Source: Gnetum montanum (lineage: Eukaryota > Streptophyta > Gnetopsida > Gnetales > Gnetaceae). Taken from it: 22,509 bases of DNA. The first letter of the stretch is position 1; each line of letters begins with the position of its first letter. The translations under genes and the position numbers were made by a program. Of the stretch, positions 1 to 10,012 are shown piece by piece. The notes beneath the pieces are model-generated. The model searched no databases, was not told the origin of the DNA, and was given only the letters and a program-made list of their open reading frames with translations. The stretch spans positions 360,719-383,227 of the forward strand of contig MNCI01005364.1 of NCBI GenBank assembly GCA_015680685.1, written 5' to 3'.

Positions 1-1437
1 ATTTCATTATTATTGTTACGTTTCAAGTTTAGCAAATAAAAATCATAATTTTAAAATTATGATAAAGTTATTATGTTACCATACTCTAGGTTATAGCCCT
101 CTTTCAAATGCATGTCGCATCCTTGTTATCGTCATTTATCGTCATCAATATATTGAACTACTACTTTTCTGCAGAATATTGAACTTTCAGCCTATGCATC
201 AAAGATGGTGTCACTCTTGAAATTTGTAAGCTAAACATTAAATGATATTTTCTAATAACAAATCAATAAGAGGAAATATCTATGATTGTGAAACTGAAAC
301 TGAAATTCTATTATGTTTTAGATTTGTTGGACAACAAAAATATATATGCAATGAGTTTTCAAAACATCATTAAGAAAATTACTAAGTGTTTTTGATAATA
401 TTTAAAACAAATCAACCAAATACCTAAAGCATATTGTTAGGTATTGTAAATCTTTGATTTCTTTCAATTGTTAACATTACATTTATATGCTTGATTGTAT
501 TCAATTCTTTTTTGGATTTGTGTTTTGAAACTCTTAAAAGGCATGAAATTGAATTTAAAACTTTATCACGTAAAAGACCTTATAGGATCTCTTGGACAAA
601 TATGACATTTTCATGAAAAATAAAGAGAAACTTTACAAATTGACCAAGTACCAACAAGGTAACAAAAACAAATCATACAAATTTTTTAGCTACAACATTA
701 TAACATTGTCTCACATGCTTAGTCATAGCACAAAAAAGAAATACATGTAACTCATTTTCAAGGGCTCTTGACTTGCATAACTTACAAGTGCGTTCTTCTT
801 GGGGTTGAATCCATCTTCTGTTTTAAATTTTAAGATGGTGTGAACTAAACTTCAGTGAAGCTTGTTGATGGCACTTTGAAACTTGATTGAAATAACATCT
901 GAGAGATAGTGAGTTTTTGCATCTAGTTTATTAGATTTAATGTAATATAAATAAAATTATTTCTTATCTTTTACATTAGATCACAATTGTGTTAAAGCAT
1001 TTTGTTTGACTGGTTTATATGCTTTTCTAAAATTAAAAGAAATGAAATTATTTGTTTTTACCTAAAAAGAACCTATTTTTAAGTTGTAATACCTTCATAT
1101 GCATTAATGCGACAAAATTGATAGAGATCATGCATCTAACATACCAGGTACCCAAAAGCTAGAAAAGAGGTGTTGAAAGCAACTGACAATATTAGATCTT
1201 TGTTTTTGAAATATTATCATCAATCACGTAAATATAGGTAAGAGGGTAAGTGAAAAACATAAACACATTAAGGTGTCAACTCTAGCCAAAGCATATAGAC
1301 TTGGCAAAGTTAGTGAAACATAAATAGTCAATCAAAGAATTATTTTTTCAAAAAGCAATAATTCATTCCTCAAATCTGTTATTCTTATTTAAGTGAGGTA
1401 CATAACTATTATCTTATTTGGTACTACTATTTGTATT
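1..1437. other. AT-rich flanking DNA, no gene recognised
   Basis: Very AT-rich sequence with frequent stops in all frames. I see no gene, tRNA, LTR boundary or tandem array. The only coding-like trace is a short minus-strand zinc-binding remnant at 673-819. This is probably old intergenic or repeat-derived DNA into which element A inserted. Confidence 0.6.
673..819 (-). pseudogene. Remnant resembling a reverse-transcriptase zinc-binding (zf-RVT) domain
   Basis: The minus strand has a short open stretch, stop at 673-675, containing CKLCKSRALENELHVFLFC. The spacing C-x2-C, then E-x-E-x2-H, then F-x-C is like the C-terminal zinc-binding segment of LINE-type and related reverse transcriptases (typical form R-x-C-x2-C ... 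E-x-E-x-H-x3-x2-C). Upstream residues RRWIQPQEERT also suit that context. Only about 48 codons are recognisable, with no catalytic RT motif nearby, so it would be a fragment of an old non-LTR element. Chance similarity is possible. It has no visible link to element A. Confidence 0.3.
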
Positions 1438-2349
1438 TGATAAATTGAGTTTTCTGTTGACAACAATATCAAGTATTTGATATTGGGGCTACGATATCAG
1501 ATTCTCGATATCGGGGCACAAGATATGATGTTGTGTATTTAATGTCGCGGATATGTGCTGGCCTATAAATACAACACTTAGGCGCACCATCCACATATAG
1601 TTTCATTAGACACTTAGCGAAATTTTATCAGTTTCTTTTCTTGATTTTAGCACTTAGCACTTAGGAGCATATGCTTGTAGTTTGATGTTTTGTAATTGAA
1701 CGGAGTCTTCATTCGAGTGGAATGTACTTGGACACATTTCATGCATGAAAATAAAGATCAAGATTAGTCTACATCATTGCAACATCACTTAGTCTTTATT
1801 ATTTACATTTAGAATACTTTTCTTGTTTTCACTTAGCTTAATGATTGTTATTTTCATTAGTTACTAATTTTCTTTCTATGCATTTTGCTATTCTTGTTGT
1901 TAAGTAGAATGAGTACAACTGATCTCAAACACTTAAGTGTAGTTACTTGATAACCTAGTAGTACTATCACTTGGTATGCCCAGTAGTGTGGTACTTGGTA
2001 ATCCCAATAGTAGTTACATGAAGTCCAAGGTGTGAATGGAAGGTTAGGATTGGCTGCTCATCGCATAGGCTAAATTAGATTTGTTTATTGTCACTTAGAT
2101 TTAGAAATTACTACATTTACTTCATGTTAGCTAGGAGCACTATGGCCAATACAGCATCATCTATCACATGCCTCATTGTGAGTTAAACCATATGCACTAA
2201 ATTTACTAGTTCACGTGGGAAGACAATGATTGTGAACTCTAACCAATTACTTGCATAATCACATTGCTTTGTTTACGGAATTCGATTAGGATCATGTGTG
2301 AACACTCGTATCTTGTATGGTTGGGTGTTGGATACTCCACTGCTCATCA
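1438..2349 (+). repeat. 5' LTR of element A
   Basis: The 3' boundary is firm: GCTCATCA ends at 2349 and is followed at once by a PBS. The 5' boundary is inferred from TGATAAAT at 1438, because the distance from there to the first GATAT-type repeat (about 27 nt) equals that in the B LTR (26 nt). Shared landmarks with the B LTR are TATAAATA (1564-1571), AATAAA (1750-1755), the segments around 'acttggacac' and 'cacttaagtgt', and the closing 'tgtatggttgg' region. The matching 3' LTR is outside the window, so the start cannot be confirmed by comparison. Confidence 0.65.
1465..1571 (+). promoter_or_regulatory. Element A LTR promoter: ~14-bp GATAT-core repeats and TATA box
   Basis: Tandem units of about 14 bp lie upstream of TATAAATA (1564-1571): TGATATTGGGGCTA, CGATATCAGATTCT and CGATATCGGGGCAC from 1478 to 1519, with weaker flanking AATATC (1465) and AGATAT (1521). 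Each has a palindromic GATATC/GATATT core with a G-rich tail. The same unit type recurs in A's internal promoter at 15984-16040. The position in U3 just upstream of the TATA box suggests transcription-factor sites. Confidence 0.65.
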
Positions 2350-2350
2350 T

Positions 2351-2368
2351 TGGCATCATTCCCAGGGA
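2351..2368 (+). other. Primer-binding site of element A (tRNA-Asp type, decayed)
   Basis: TGGCATCATTCCCAGGGA starts one base after the LTR end. Against the plant tRNA-Asp 3'-end complement TGGCGCCGTTGCCGGGGA it matches 13 of 18, and three of the mismatches are G-to-A at CpG. tRNA-Asp priming is known for Athila-type Ty3 elements. Confidence 0.7.
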
Positions 2369-2503
2369 CAAGTCAATCTTATGCTAAGTAATTGATTTTT
2401 TAGAGTTCTTTCTACTTGAAACTTAAAGTCAAACCCAACAAATATAAGTAAAGCACACTTTTAACACAAACCGTCTAAACACTATAATATTTCTTCACAT
2501 AAT
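2369..2503 (+). other. Untranslated leader of element A
   Basis: A short stretch between the PBS and the first gag-like reading frame. No structure or gene is recognised in it. Confidence 0.4.
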
Positions 2504-4440
2504 GATCAACCACCACTTGCCAAGGAGACAAGAAGAAGTAGGAATAGGATCATTAATGAAGAAGAATGGGGGATGCTAATGCAGACACAAATCACTTATG
2601 CTCACACTGATATATATAATCCAGACTTTACTTTCATTTTTCATTAGGACATGCAAATGAGGTGGAGAGACATGTAAGGCAACATAGTCCTTCCTCTAGA
2701 ACGTGCAGCACTGAACATGCTACAAACTACCCTAAAGGAAATGCATTTTGACCATATTTAGGAAGGGTATCATGTGACTCAACACATAACCAGATCCTAT
2801 GAATCCACAAAGGAGTAGATGAGAAGAGATGCTGCCATGGAGATCAAACATATACACAACAAAGGAAAGCAAGCCAACACTTCTGTTGTCATAGAAGAAT
2901 TTGATGTTGATTAATTCATTTCAGAACAACTTCACTAGAACCATGAGGAGCTGTTAAAAACACCTATCATTAAACTAGAGGAACCTACCAAAGCCCAACT
3001 TCATTCTACTCTAGCAGAGACACACAAGGAGGAGGCTACTAACTCAACATACAAGCGGGACTCTAGGCTAAGGGTTCTTGCTAAATCTTATAGAGAAACA
3101 TACATGAGTCATGAAAGGAGAACTAGCTGTCACTATTCTCCTACCATCTCATTTGCCTCATCATGATCATTAGAGGAATTTGACAGAAGATGACATAAGT
3201 ACCAGGACTCTAATAGGGAAGAAAGGCACACTCATGGCTATCATGATAGATATTCAAGGTACTCTAATTCAGAAGATGAAGAGTATCAACAAAGAAGACG
3301 AAGAAAGGATTAAGAGAGACATGAGCAAAGAAGGGGTCACTATTAGAATAGAGCATACAAACCTGATCATGATGATGAACCCCTTATGACAACTTGAAGC
3401 ATGATCAATATTCAGGAAGCTATCTACATACCAACTAGGCATATAAGAGATAGATGAATTAAATGACTAGACATGAACAACATGCCATGATTTGAAGATG
3501 GTTATAATGTAGATCCACAACATCACCTTCAAGCATTTCACAATGTCGGTGCCCTTCAAAACCTAGAGGGTGATTAGTAGAAATTAAAGCTATTTCTAGA
3601 ACACATGAATGAAGCATAAAGCTGGTATAGGTTACTAGACCTAAATCCATCAGACACTGGAGTACCATGCTTGAAATCTTTAATGATAAATATTATATCT
3701 ATTCACGAGTATCAAATCTATGAAAACAAATCCAAGGCTAGAAGCAAGGGACTCATGAAACCTTTGATGCGGCAATGGGAAGATATTATTTGTTGTTACA
3801 TAGATGCCCAGGCCATATATTTTCATCAAAGGAACAACTTAGGCACATCATAGATGGGCTAAGAAGTAAAACCAAAGAGACCCTTGTGGTTTACACTCAA
3901 GAAATATTATTAGAATTGACTACCCATCATATTCAAAAACTAATCAATCAAGTGGTAAAAGAATAAGGTGAGCCTAGAAAAAGGGAATCAGTTAAAGAGT
4001 ACAATAGGGATTCATTAATAAGAAAGAGAGATGCACAGGTGTGTGATATCCAAGAGGAAGAAACCTTGGACTCAAAAATCCAAATAGAGACTCTACTGAT
4101 CCAAAAATTTGTTGCTGATGTAGCAACACAAGTAGCAAAAATATGGGACTCAGTCAATGAAAGATGTATCACAGTGTTAAAGATTATGGAGGAAAGAGCA
4201 GAGTAAGACTTTGCAAAAGGTAAAGACAAAAGAAAGAAAAGAGAACTTGGATGCAAAGGCAAAATTTCTTTAGTAGCTAAGGTATCATATACCAACTCTA
4301 TAGATCAAGAAGGTTGTACTATGTGTTAGTATGAACATTCTAAGGGATGTTGTCCGATTATGACACATCTACAAGAAACAAGGGCATACACACTTAACCC
4401 CAAATTTGTTCAAAAACAAATGTCCAAATGGTTACCTTAT
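2504..4440 (+). pseudogene. gag: Decayed gag of element A (Ty3-type Retrotrans_gag with zinc knuckle)
   Basis: A gag polyprotein (particle-forming, RNA-binding) broken by many stops and frame changes. From 2504 one frame gives an N-terminal region with an Arg/Ser/Asp/Glu-rich stretch (about 3190-3390). The capsid-like core follows: FEDGYNVDPQHHLQAF, KLKLF and SWYRLL (3490-3640), the pattern of the Retrotrans_gag family. The frame then shifts near 3665 and continues with FNDKYYIYSRVS, GRYYLLLH and LRHIIDGL to about 3960, paralleling element B's gag residue for residue (QLRHIIDG versus LMYHIIDG). A zinc knuckle at 4315-4353 reads C-x2-C-x3-H-x4-C with a stop after the second Cys. A Pro/Gln/Tyr-rich tail begins after it. 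No intact start is evident. Confidence 0.8.
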
Positions 4441-5126
4441 CCTGAAGGTAACTATAGATAGACACCCCAACTAATGTAGTATCCTAGTGGGGCCTTGTCG
4501 TAGCCACAGAAGCAACATCATCAATAGTGGCAACAACCTCAATTGTGGGCCATGCCACTGCTGCACCAATGGTATCCATATTGACAACATGATCTTTATG
4601 AGTACTACATCCAACATTCAGTCTCACCAACAAATGAAACTATTCAAACTCCACCATATTATCCCCCAAAATACCATTGATTGACACTACCAAGGACTAA
4701 TTTAGACTCATATGTGCATCCACAAGTAGTTGAATTTTCAAATCCCAATTCAAATTCTTTGCCACTAGTGCCACCGCTTGTGATGCAAGGGGAGCTACCA
4801 TTACAATTACAGTAGAAGAGAGCTGCAAGGGCAAGAAAGATACAAGTGGAGGATCTCACTAGTAATACTAAGGGCCAAACAAAGAAACATATTTTTCTTT
4901 AGGACAAATCCAGAGAGGGTTGGTAGAATTGGAGCTTCATTGAGACCATCTTCTTTTAAAATAGATCTTCTCATCATTGACAAGCTTTCATCATCATCAA
5001 GCCCGAACATAAAAGTTGTCATGGTCACTGAAATTATCATTGACTAGATCAAGGTAGGACCACTCCCTAAGAAGAGAATTGATCCAAGAATTCCTTTGAT
5101 TCATCTATGAATAGCTGGGAATTTAC
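4441..5126 (+). other. Pro/Gln/Tyr-rich linker between gag and protease of A
   Basis: Low-complexity coding remnant with many CAA, CCA and TAC codons and in-frame stops. It joins the zinc knuckle to the protease and resembles the linker after the knuckle in B (8290-8640), though divergence is high. No other domain is seen. Confidence 0.45.
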
Positions 5127-5570
5127 ATGCAAATCTCTGTAGACTTAGGTTTCGGGGTAAATTTGATTTCTTACAAAACATATCAAGCATGGAACCTACC
5201 ACCATTGAAAGAATGCAATATTAGGTTGGAGCTTGTAGATCATTCTATCACCACTTCTTTTGGGTAGAAAAATGATGTAGTGACCACTATCAATGGGTGG
5301 TCCTATCTAGTTGACTTTCTAGTAATTGATGTGAAAGATGTTGATAAGGAATTATCAATACTCATGGGGAGGGCATGGTGTAGCATAATCGATGCTAAGC
5401 TAAGTATGAGAGATTTGTTGATTGAGATTTCTAAAGAAGATGTGCATGAAGGCATACACACACAACGAATTCCATGCATTATTGTTGAAAGTAAAGGGTG
5501 CAATTCTAGACCGATACTTCAGAATGTCAATACAATTACCATTCCAATCCACAACTGCAATAGTAAATAA
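5127..5570 (+). pseudogene. Retroviral-type aspartic protease of element A (one internal stop)
   Basis: Read in one frame from ATG 5127: MQISVDLGFGVNLISYKTYQ, then LKECNIRLELVDHSI, an in-frame TAG near 5262, then VVTTINGWSYLVDFLVIDVK and ILMGRAWCSIIDAKL. This is the protease order of plant Athila/Tat Ty3 elements: the active-site loop D-L-G (5142-5150; DLG in place of DTG/DSG is usual in this group), then an LxLxDxS strand, VxDFLVxDV, and the ILxGRxxxxxxxAxID flap-to-helix segment. It would act as a dimer to cut the gag precursor. The frame stays open to a TAA at 5568-5570. No reverse transcriptase follows it. Element B has no equivalent. Confidence 0.85.
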
Positions 5571-5948
5571 CCAGTGTGTGCAACTAAAAGAGCAAAGGCC
5601 ATCAAACCAAATGACACCCTGTGGCCACTAATTGAGAACCAACAGCTATCTAACACATGCATGGAAACATTTGAACCACTTGCTAATTCCCAAACTAAGA
5701 AAATGACTCCAACTAAAAGCCCAAAAATAAAACGACTAACTCATAATCATACACCAGAGAGGAAAAAAAATAATAACTTAAATGATCATAACTCTACTAC
5801 CATCAAAACTACATGGGATAATAATAGAACAATTAAATTAATAAAGATGGTAGGAGAACCACCTAAAGTGTTTGATCCAAGAGATCTAGGGAGCATTTTT
5901 AGAGCACTTGTCCATGAGTTCAATTGTGGGGGAGATACTCCACTTTGA
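5571..5948 (+). pseudogene. C-terminal tail of the A gag-protease reading frame
   Basis: This continues in the protease frame after one stop and stays open for 124 codons to TGA at 5946-5948. It is Lys/Thr/Asn-rich and hydrophilic (KTKKMTPTKSPKIKR-like composition) and ends FNCGGDTPL. Element B's ORF1 also ends HGGYPPF at the matching GGGGGA-containing site (9028), so the end of ORF1 seems conserved although B lacks the protease. No known domain is recognised; a reverse transcriptase would be expected here in an autonomous element and is absent. The conserved C-terminus means this is probably the original end of ORF1 and not a random open stretch. Confidence 0.5.
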
Positions 5949-6150
5949 TTTTGGAATTAATAACTGATTTTTCTCATTTTTTTGTTTTACAATTCTTTTC
6001 ATTCTTTACATTCTTTAATCTTTTCTCATTCTTTTATACTTTTCCATTTCTTCAAATTTTCATATTCTTTTGCATTTTCCAATTCTTTTAACATTTTTCA
6101 TTCTTTACACTTTTTCATAATTTTTACTATCTTTTTTTTTACTTTGTTTT
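5949..6150 (+). repeat. Pyrimidine-rich spacer of element A, irregular CATTCTTTT-like repeats
   Basis: About 200 nt composed mostly of T and C with recurring CATTCTTT / TTTTCATT units. It directly follows the end of ORF1. A shorter similar tract lies at the same place in element B (9040-9160). It could be a degenerate tandem repeat or a splicing or termination-related pyrimidine tract; no gene is present. Confidence 0.6.
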
Positions 6151-6152
6151 AA

Positions 6153-6157
6153 AACCC
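6153..6157. repeat. Left target-site copy flanking element B
   Basis: AACCC immediately left of B's TGATGAGT. The right flank begins AAACC (14708-14712). The two differ by one base, or by an offset of one, as expected for a decayed 5-bp duplication made on integration into element A. Confidence 0.55.
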
Positions 6158-6960
6158 TGATGAGTCGTCATTTGGGCGACTATGATATTGCGTACGTGAT
6201 ATTGTAGCCTGTCTCCTCATCTATAAATAAGAGGTAGATAGATCAAATAGGGATAATTAGAAGTTAGTCAGTTTTAGAGTTAGTTTTGATTTTAGTTTTC
6301 ATTCTTTCTCTCAACCCTTTTCCTCTTCGTGTATGCTCACAGTGTGGTGAATGTAATTGTACGACATCCTTTATTCGAGTGTGACGTACTTGGACACGCA
6401 CATGATCAGCAATAAAGATCGAGATTACTTCATCATTGTAGCATTCACTTAGTTTAATTATTTAATCGTTATTTTTATTTATTGCTTTCCTAGTTAATCT
6501 CTCTTACCCTTAACTCATGTTAAAACATGGAATGAGTACGACTTGATTACGAGCATTTAAGTGTGACTACTTGATAACCTAGTAGCGTACCTAGGATCTA
6601 CACTTGGTAATCCTAGTGGTAGTCATGTACGAAGTCCAAGATGTGTATGGATAATCAAGGAACAAATGCTCATCGCACTTAGGCTAGTTTAGATTCTCTC
6701 ACACTCTCTCCTAGATTAGTGAATCTTACTTTCCATTTCCTTCAGGAGTAGTGTTAGATTAGAAACCACATCATACACCTCACTTTGGACTAAACCATAT
6801 GTGACAAAGCTAATACTAGTCTAGGTGGGAAGACAATGAACTATGACCTAGGGCTAACTATCTAGATGCCACAACTAGTCCGTCTGCGTAGTTCAACCAG
6901 ATCGCGTGTGTAATGCTCGTATTTGTATGGTTGAGTGTAGGGGTACCTCGCCACTCATCA
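6158..6960 (+). repeat. 5' LTR of element B
   Basis: 803 bp, TGATGAGT...ACTCATCA. It aligns along its full length with 13872-14707 and is roughly 90% alike by eye (not computed). It holds one two-core GATATT repeat unit, TATAAATA (6222-6229), and AATAAA (6411-6416) as a likely polyadenylation signal. It is followed one base later by the PBS. Confidence 0.95.
6184..6229 (+). promoter_or_regulatory. B 5' LTR promoter: two GATATT repeats and TATA box
   Basis: GATATTGCGTACGT and GATATTGTAGCCTG are two adjacent 14-bp units (6184-6211), followed 10 bp later by TATAAATA at 6222-6229. The 3' LTR carries twice as many units. Transcription would start about 30 bp after the TATA box, giving a pyrimidine-rich leader. 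Confidence 0.7.
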
Positions 6961-6961
6961 T

Positions 6962-6979
6962 TGGCACCGTTGCTAGGGA
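6962..6979 (+). other. Primer-binding site of element B (tRNA-Asp)
   Basis: TGGCACCGTTGCTAGGGA matches the complement of the plant tRNA-Asp 3' end at 15 of 18 positions. All three differences fit CpG deamination, including CG to TA on both strands of one site. Confidence 0.85.
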
Positions 6980-7103
6980 TGGTGCTAGTTATCTAGATTA
7001 GTTATATCATACAAGGTAATTGCATAAGAACTTAACAATATATCTTTTAGAAAGAAATAATTATAAAAAAGTCACATATAAATTCACACATAATTTCACA
7101 ACC

Positions 7104-8290
7104 ATGCCTCTCCTAAAAGATCACGATAATGCCACACTTAGTGAGGAAGTTCATTGGAGAACCAACGAACTATATGACGACGAAGATTGGAGTACACAAC
7201 CAGAAGTGGAGGTTCTTATAAACATGAACGAAGGCATCGTCATCCCAACGCATCAAAGCATAACTTACCCGATGATGATGAACCCCTACTGGCCACTACA
7301 AGCCTAATGCAAATACAAGAGGCTGTTCGAATCTCTTGTAGGCATCGTAAATAGAGCTATCTACCCAAGCTTGATTTAAACAACTTTCCTAATTTCTCAG
7401 GAGGCTATGACTTAGATCTGCATCAACATCTACAAGCCTTCTATGATGCCTACACATGGACCAACATTGATAATGGTTGAAAAAAACTCAAGCTCTTTCC
7501 TATGAAACTCGTTGGCCAAGCAAAAGTATGGTATAGATCATTAAAACCAAATTCAATACAACGTTGTCAAAAATGGTAGAAGTCTTTAACAAAAAATATC
7601 AAACCTACACAAGAGTTTCAGCCTTTAGGAAACAAATCCAAGGATGGAAACAAACACAACATGAACCCTTGGACATGGCCTTAGAAAGATATTATGCACT
7701 GTTAAACAATTTTCCAGGCCATGGGTTCTTCGAGGAAAGGCTAATGTACCATATCATTGATGGGCTATGTAATGAAACAAGAGAGACCTTAGGAATGTAT
7801 GCCCAAGGTCAACTATATGAACTACAAACCCATCAAGTCCAAGAGCTTATTAAGTGGGTAGCAAAACAAGAAGGGGAAATGGCTAGATGGGAGAATGTTG
7901 AAAAACATCAATGGGACCAAAATCTCAACTTAACAAAGGTCCATGATCATAAAAAGGATAAATCAACCTATCACAAGGAGAAAGAATCATCTTTGCCAAT
8001 AAAACAATCACTAGAAGAAGTCGAGGCAAAGATCAACAAGATGTTGGAATGGACATATAAAAAGTGTGGATAATTTATCAATATTATTGGAGATAGAGTT
8101 TTGACAACCCATGAAGTAGGACAAAACATTAGACAATCAGAAAGAAGGGATGAAGGAAATAAGAGCTCAACCGCTAAACATATGTATGAATGCAACATAT
8201 GCCTATACGATCACCCCAAGGGCCAATGCCCAATTTTGTTACATTTATTTGAGCATTGGGGAAACACGTTACACCTAGAGTTCATATAGA
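7104..8290 (+). pseudogene. gag: Decayed gag of element B (Retrotrans_gag with zinc knuckle)
   Basis: I chose the ATG at 7104 (AACCATGCC, good plant context) after a leader of about 125 nt. The acidic N-terminus is open to 7307. The capsid-like core follows: LNNFPNFSGGYDLDLHQHL, KLKLFPMKLVGQAKVWYRSL (7378-7546, one stop). A frameshift near 7550 leads into a 169-codon open stretch (VEVFNKKYQTYTRVSAFRKQ, ERYYALLNNFPGHGF, YHIIDGLCNETRETLG). These are the hallmarks of Ty3-type gag. The zinc knuckle CNICLYDHPKGQC (8191-8229, C-x2-C-x3-H-x4-C) lies in the following frame and would bind RNA. It would form the particle and package the transcript. It matches element A's gag in every block but is better preserved. 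Confidence 0.9.
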
Positions 8291-9028
8291 GATACTATGT
8301 TTGATCACAATGGCAACAATCCCAGTCGTGGGGGAAACCAACCCTAAACTGGAGACATCCTTCGTATCATCTGAACCCAAATGCTTATCTGGTTCAACAT
8401 CCTGTTTCCTGAACTGGGTCAACATACTCTATCTCACCACATTACCATTCTCCATAATACTATCAGCCCATGTATTCAACACAACCACCACCTTGTGCAC
8501 TGTATACTCCTCCTAACTTTCAACATTCTCATTTTTCCCTCCTTCTATAGAGCCACCAACTATTCCTAAGATGCCTGCACCACAGAAACAACCTCTGAAT
8601 GTTACTTGTGCTAATATTTCCAACAGCAGTGAAAGACCGTAGTAACATCGAAGGTGTCCCTTCTTTAGAAATGATCCTAGGAAGGGACAATACAATTCTG
8701 AGGCCACTGCACTCTCCAACTCAATACAAGTCCAACCCAGTGGTGCACCCTTATCTTCGAATCCAACGCCTCATGTTACTTCATCAGGGCCACCAACTCA
8801 CACTCCAACAACAATACGGCCCAATGAACACAGCCATGGAAGGCATCATCTCGNAGAACTACATCGTATAAATTGCCCCACTATGCTTACTATGATCAAG
8901 TTTGTGAACCCTGATGGCGTAAGTATGGCCAAGTTTCAATACTTCCAACATGCAAGGATCCTCATCTTCCATTTATTAATCCTTGCCATCCTCAACTGAT
9001 TAGTCATGGGGGATATCCCCCATTTTAA
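8291..9028 (+). pseudogene. C-terminal part of B ORF1: Pro/Gln/His/Tyr-rich tail, no protease
   Basis: After the knuckle, coding traces are low-complexity (YHSPxYYQPMYSTQPPP, PPSIEPPTIPKMPAPQKQPL), with several stops and frame changes. The last frame ends LISHGGYPPF-stop at 9026-9028, matching the FNCGGDTPL-stop end of A's ORF1. The protease found in A is missing, so either B lost it or A's lineage kept it. An undetermined base (n) is at 8854. Confidence 0.55.
9006..9023. repeat. 18-bp perfect palindrome at the end of ORF1 in B
   Basis: ATGGGGGATATCCCCCAT reads identically on both strands. It contains the GATATC core of the B promoter repeats and the GGGGGA box that recurs at several junctions of these elements. 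Element A has the imperfect relative GTGGGGGAGATACTCCAC at the same place (5926-5943). Confidence 0.8.
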
Positions 9029-9485
9029 TAACAAGCAGGATTAATAAATGTTTTGCATTTTCTTTAATTCTACAACTTTTTGTTTTCCAGTTTTTCATTT
9101 TTCCATTTCTTATTTTATCTTTTTGTCTTTTTGTCCTTTTACGTTTTTTATAAGTAATCTCATCTATAAATAAAACACTCATGTGGCTCATTGGTTGAGG
9201 TGTGTTCTATGTTGCTGAGTCACGAGTGGTTAATTATTTGGACAATAAGCCCATTACACCCACTCATCCATTCTACATATAAGAGGTTCTATTTGAGGGT
9301 ACAATGATATCTTTGACATTATTAAGACTTAAAATTAATTTTGTGTTCATTGTACCCAGAATGAAGAAGGATGGACCAAGAGGAAATGATTAGGGTGTGA
9401 CATTAAGGGGACTTGAGGATTCTTTTTGATGACATCTGTGGGAGTTATCATGCAACGTGGTTGTACTAAGATCCTTGTAGATCTA

Positions 9486-9596
9486 ATGAAAAATGGGAGT
9501 AAGAGTAATCAAAAGGGCACTCAAAAATCCAATGCTATTCTAGGGGGTTCCACTAGACCTATGCCTGAAGGTTGGCGGCTTCTTTGGATTCAGTAA
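9486..9596 (+). CDS. Possible 36-codon small ORF in the conserved module
   Basis: ATG 9486 to TAA 9594-9596 encodes MKNGSKSNQKGT ... GGSTRPMPEGWRLLWIQ. Its first 15 bases are inside a 27-nt block identical in A (15055-15081), and the end 'atgcctgaaggttgg' also resembles A ('atgcttgaaggtagg', near 15180). A's version has stops and a different middle, so coding is uncertain. The ATG is preceded by CTTGTAG, which looks like a splice acceptor, so this may be an exon. No family is recognised. Confidence 0.25.
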   Translation: MKNGSKSNQKGTQKSNAILGGSTRPMPEGWRLLWIQ

Positions 9597-9598
9597 TC

Positions 9599-9636
9599 GA
9601 AAAAAAATAAGAAAAAAAAGAAAAAAAGAGAGGAAA
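9599..9636 (+). repeat. Purine-rich tract
   Basis: About 38 nt of almost pure A/G (A-runs separated by G). Element A has a similar but shorter A-rich tract at 15202-15227 just before the shared 'agtgcca'. It gives a T-rich open stretch on the minus strand, which is not a gene. Confidence 0.6.
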
Positions 9637-10012
9637 GTGCCACAAAACAAAAATCACTCCTCCCTTGAATAAAATGCCAAGTGATCATACGCATTGTTGT
9701 CATGGTACTCTCATAGTTGCTCATCATGGGATGAAACAATGTAATGTCACTGATTAGAGGAATGTACTTAGTCCTAATCTTGGAATGATGGGTTAATGAC
9801 ACGTTAATCATGCTTTTCAAACAGGATTCACTGTGCCCTGGGTGAGTTACCTCATGTCCCAAGCTCTACAATCCCTTTCTATAGTTCATCTCATCTCACT
9901 ATTCGTGTAATTGTAGCTCATGTTGTGTGTAACATAGAATTCTTACCTCATTCCAGTGATAATTACATGTGTGTGTTTTTTTGAATTAGTGCGGATTACA
10001 TTTAACCCTTCT

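Larger units (their letters stand above)
9029..10012 (+). other. Conserved non-coding module of B, upstream part
   Basis: No long gene. It contains a pyrimidine-rich stretch (9040-9160), a TATAAATA (9165-9172), then sequence that aligns with A at 14740-15597. Conserved islands include 'taattatttggaca' (9230-9243), 'gtgtgacat' (about 9395), a 27-nt identical block (9474-9500), 'agtgcca' plus 'cactcctccctt' (9637-9665), and a pyrimidine-AG acceptor-like site just before 9990. The pattern of islands in diverged sequence suggests an untranslated region with introns or RNA structure, not a decayed protein gene. Confidence 0.55.

Noticed and set aside
3180-3389. 69-codon open stretch in A
   Set aside because: It is out of frame with the gag reading that gives the Arg-rich region and the FEDGYNVDPQHHLQAF block.
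6157-6182. Hammerhead-like CTGATGAGTC at the B LTR start (retrozyme idea)
   Set aside because: The CUGAUGAG box is present, but no GAAAC box or cleavable stem follows, the leading C is flanking DNA and is missing in the 3' LTR, and the element is far larger than a retrozyme.
8854-8854. Undetermined base as a sequence break
   Set aside because: Flanking sequence continues in the same module with no sign of a gap; treated as a single ambiguous call.
9165-9172. TATAAATA in B's module as another promoter
   Set aside because: No repeat array lies upstream, and A has no matching TATA box at the equivalent place.
9182-9240. tRNA-like A box (TGGCTCATTGG) suggesting a SINE
   Set aside because: The A-box match is good, but no convincing B box (GGTTCGANTCC) lies at the right distance, and the corresponding A sequence (14766 on) lacks the motif.
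9590-9862. 90-codon minus-strand open stretch
   Set aside because: It ends in a Phe run from the purine tract and has no counterpart in A.
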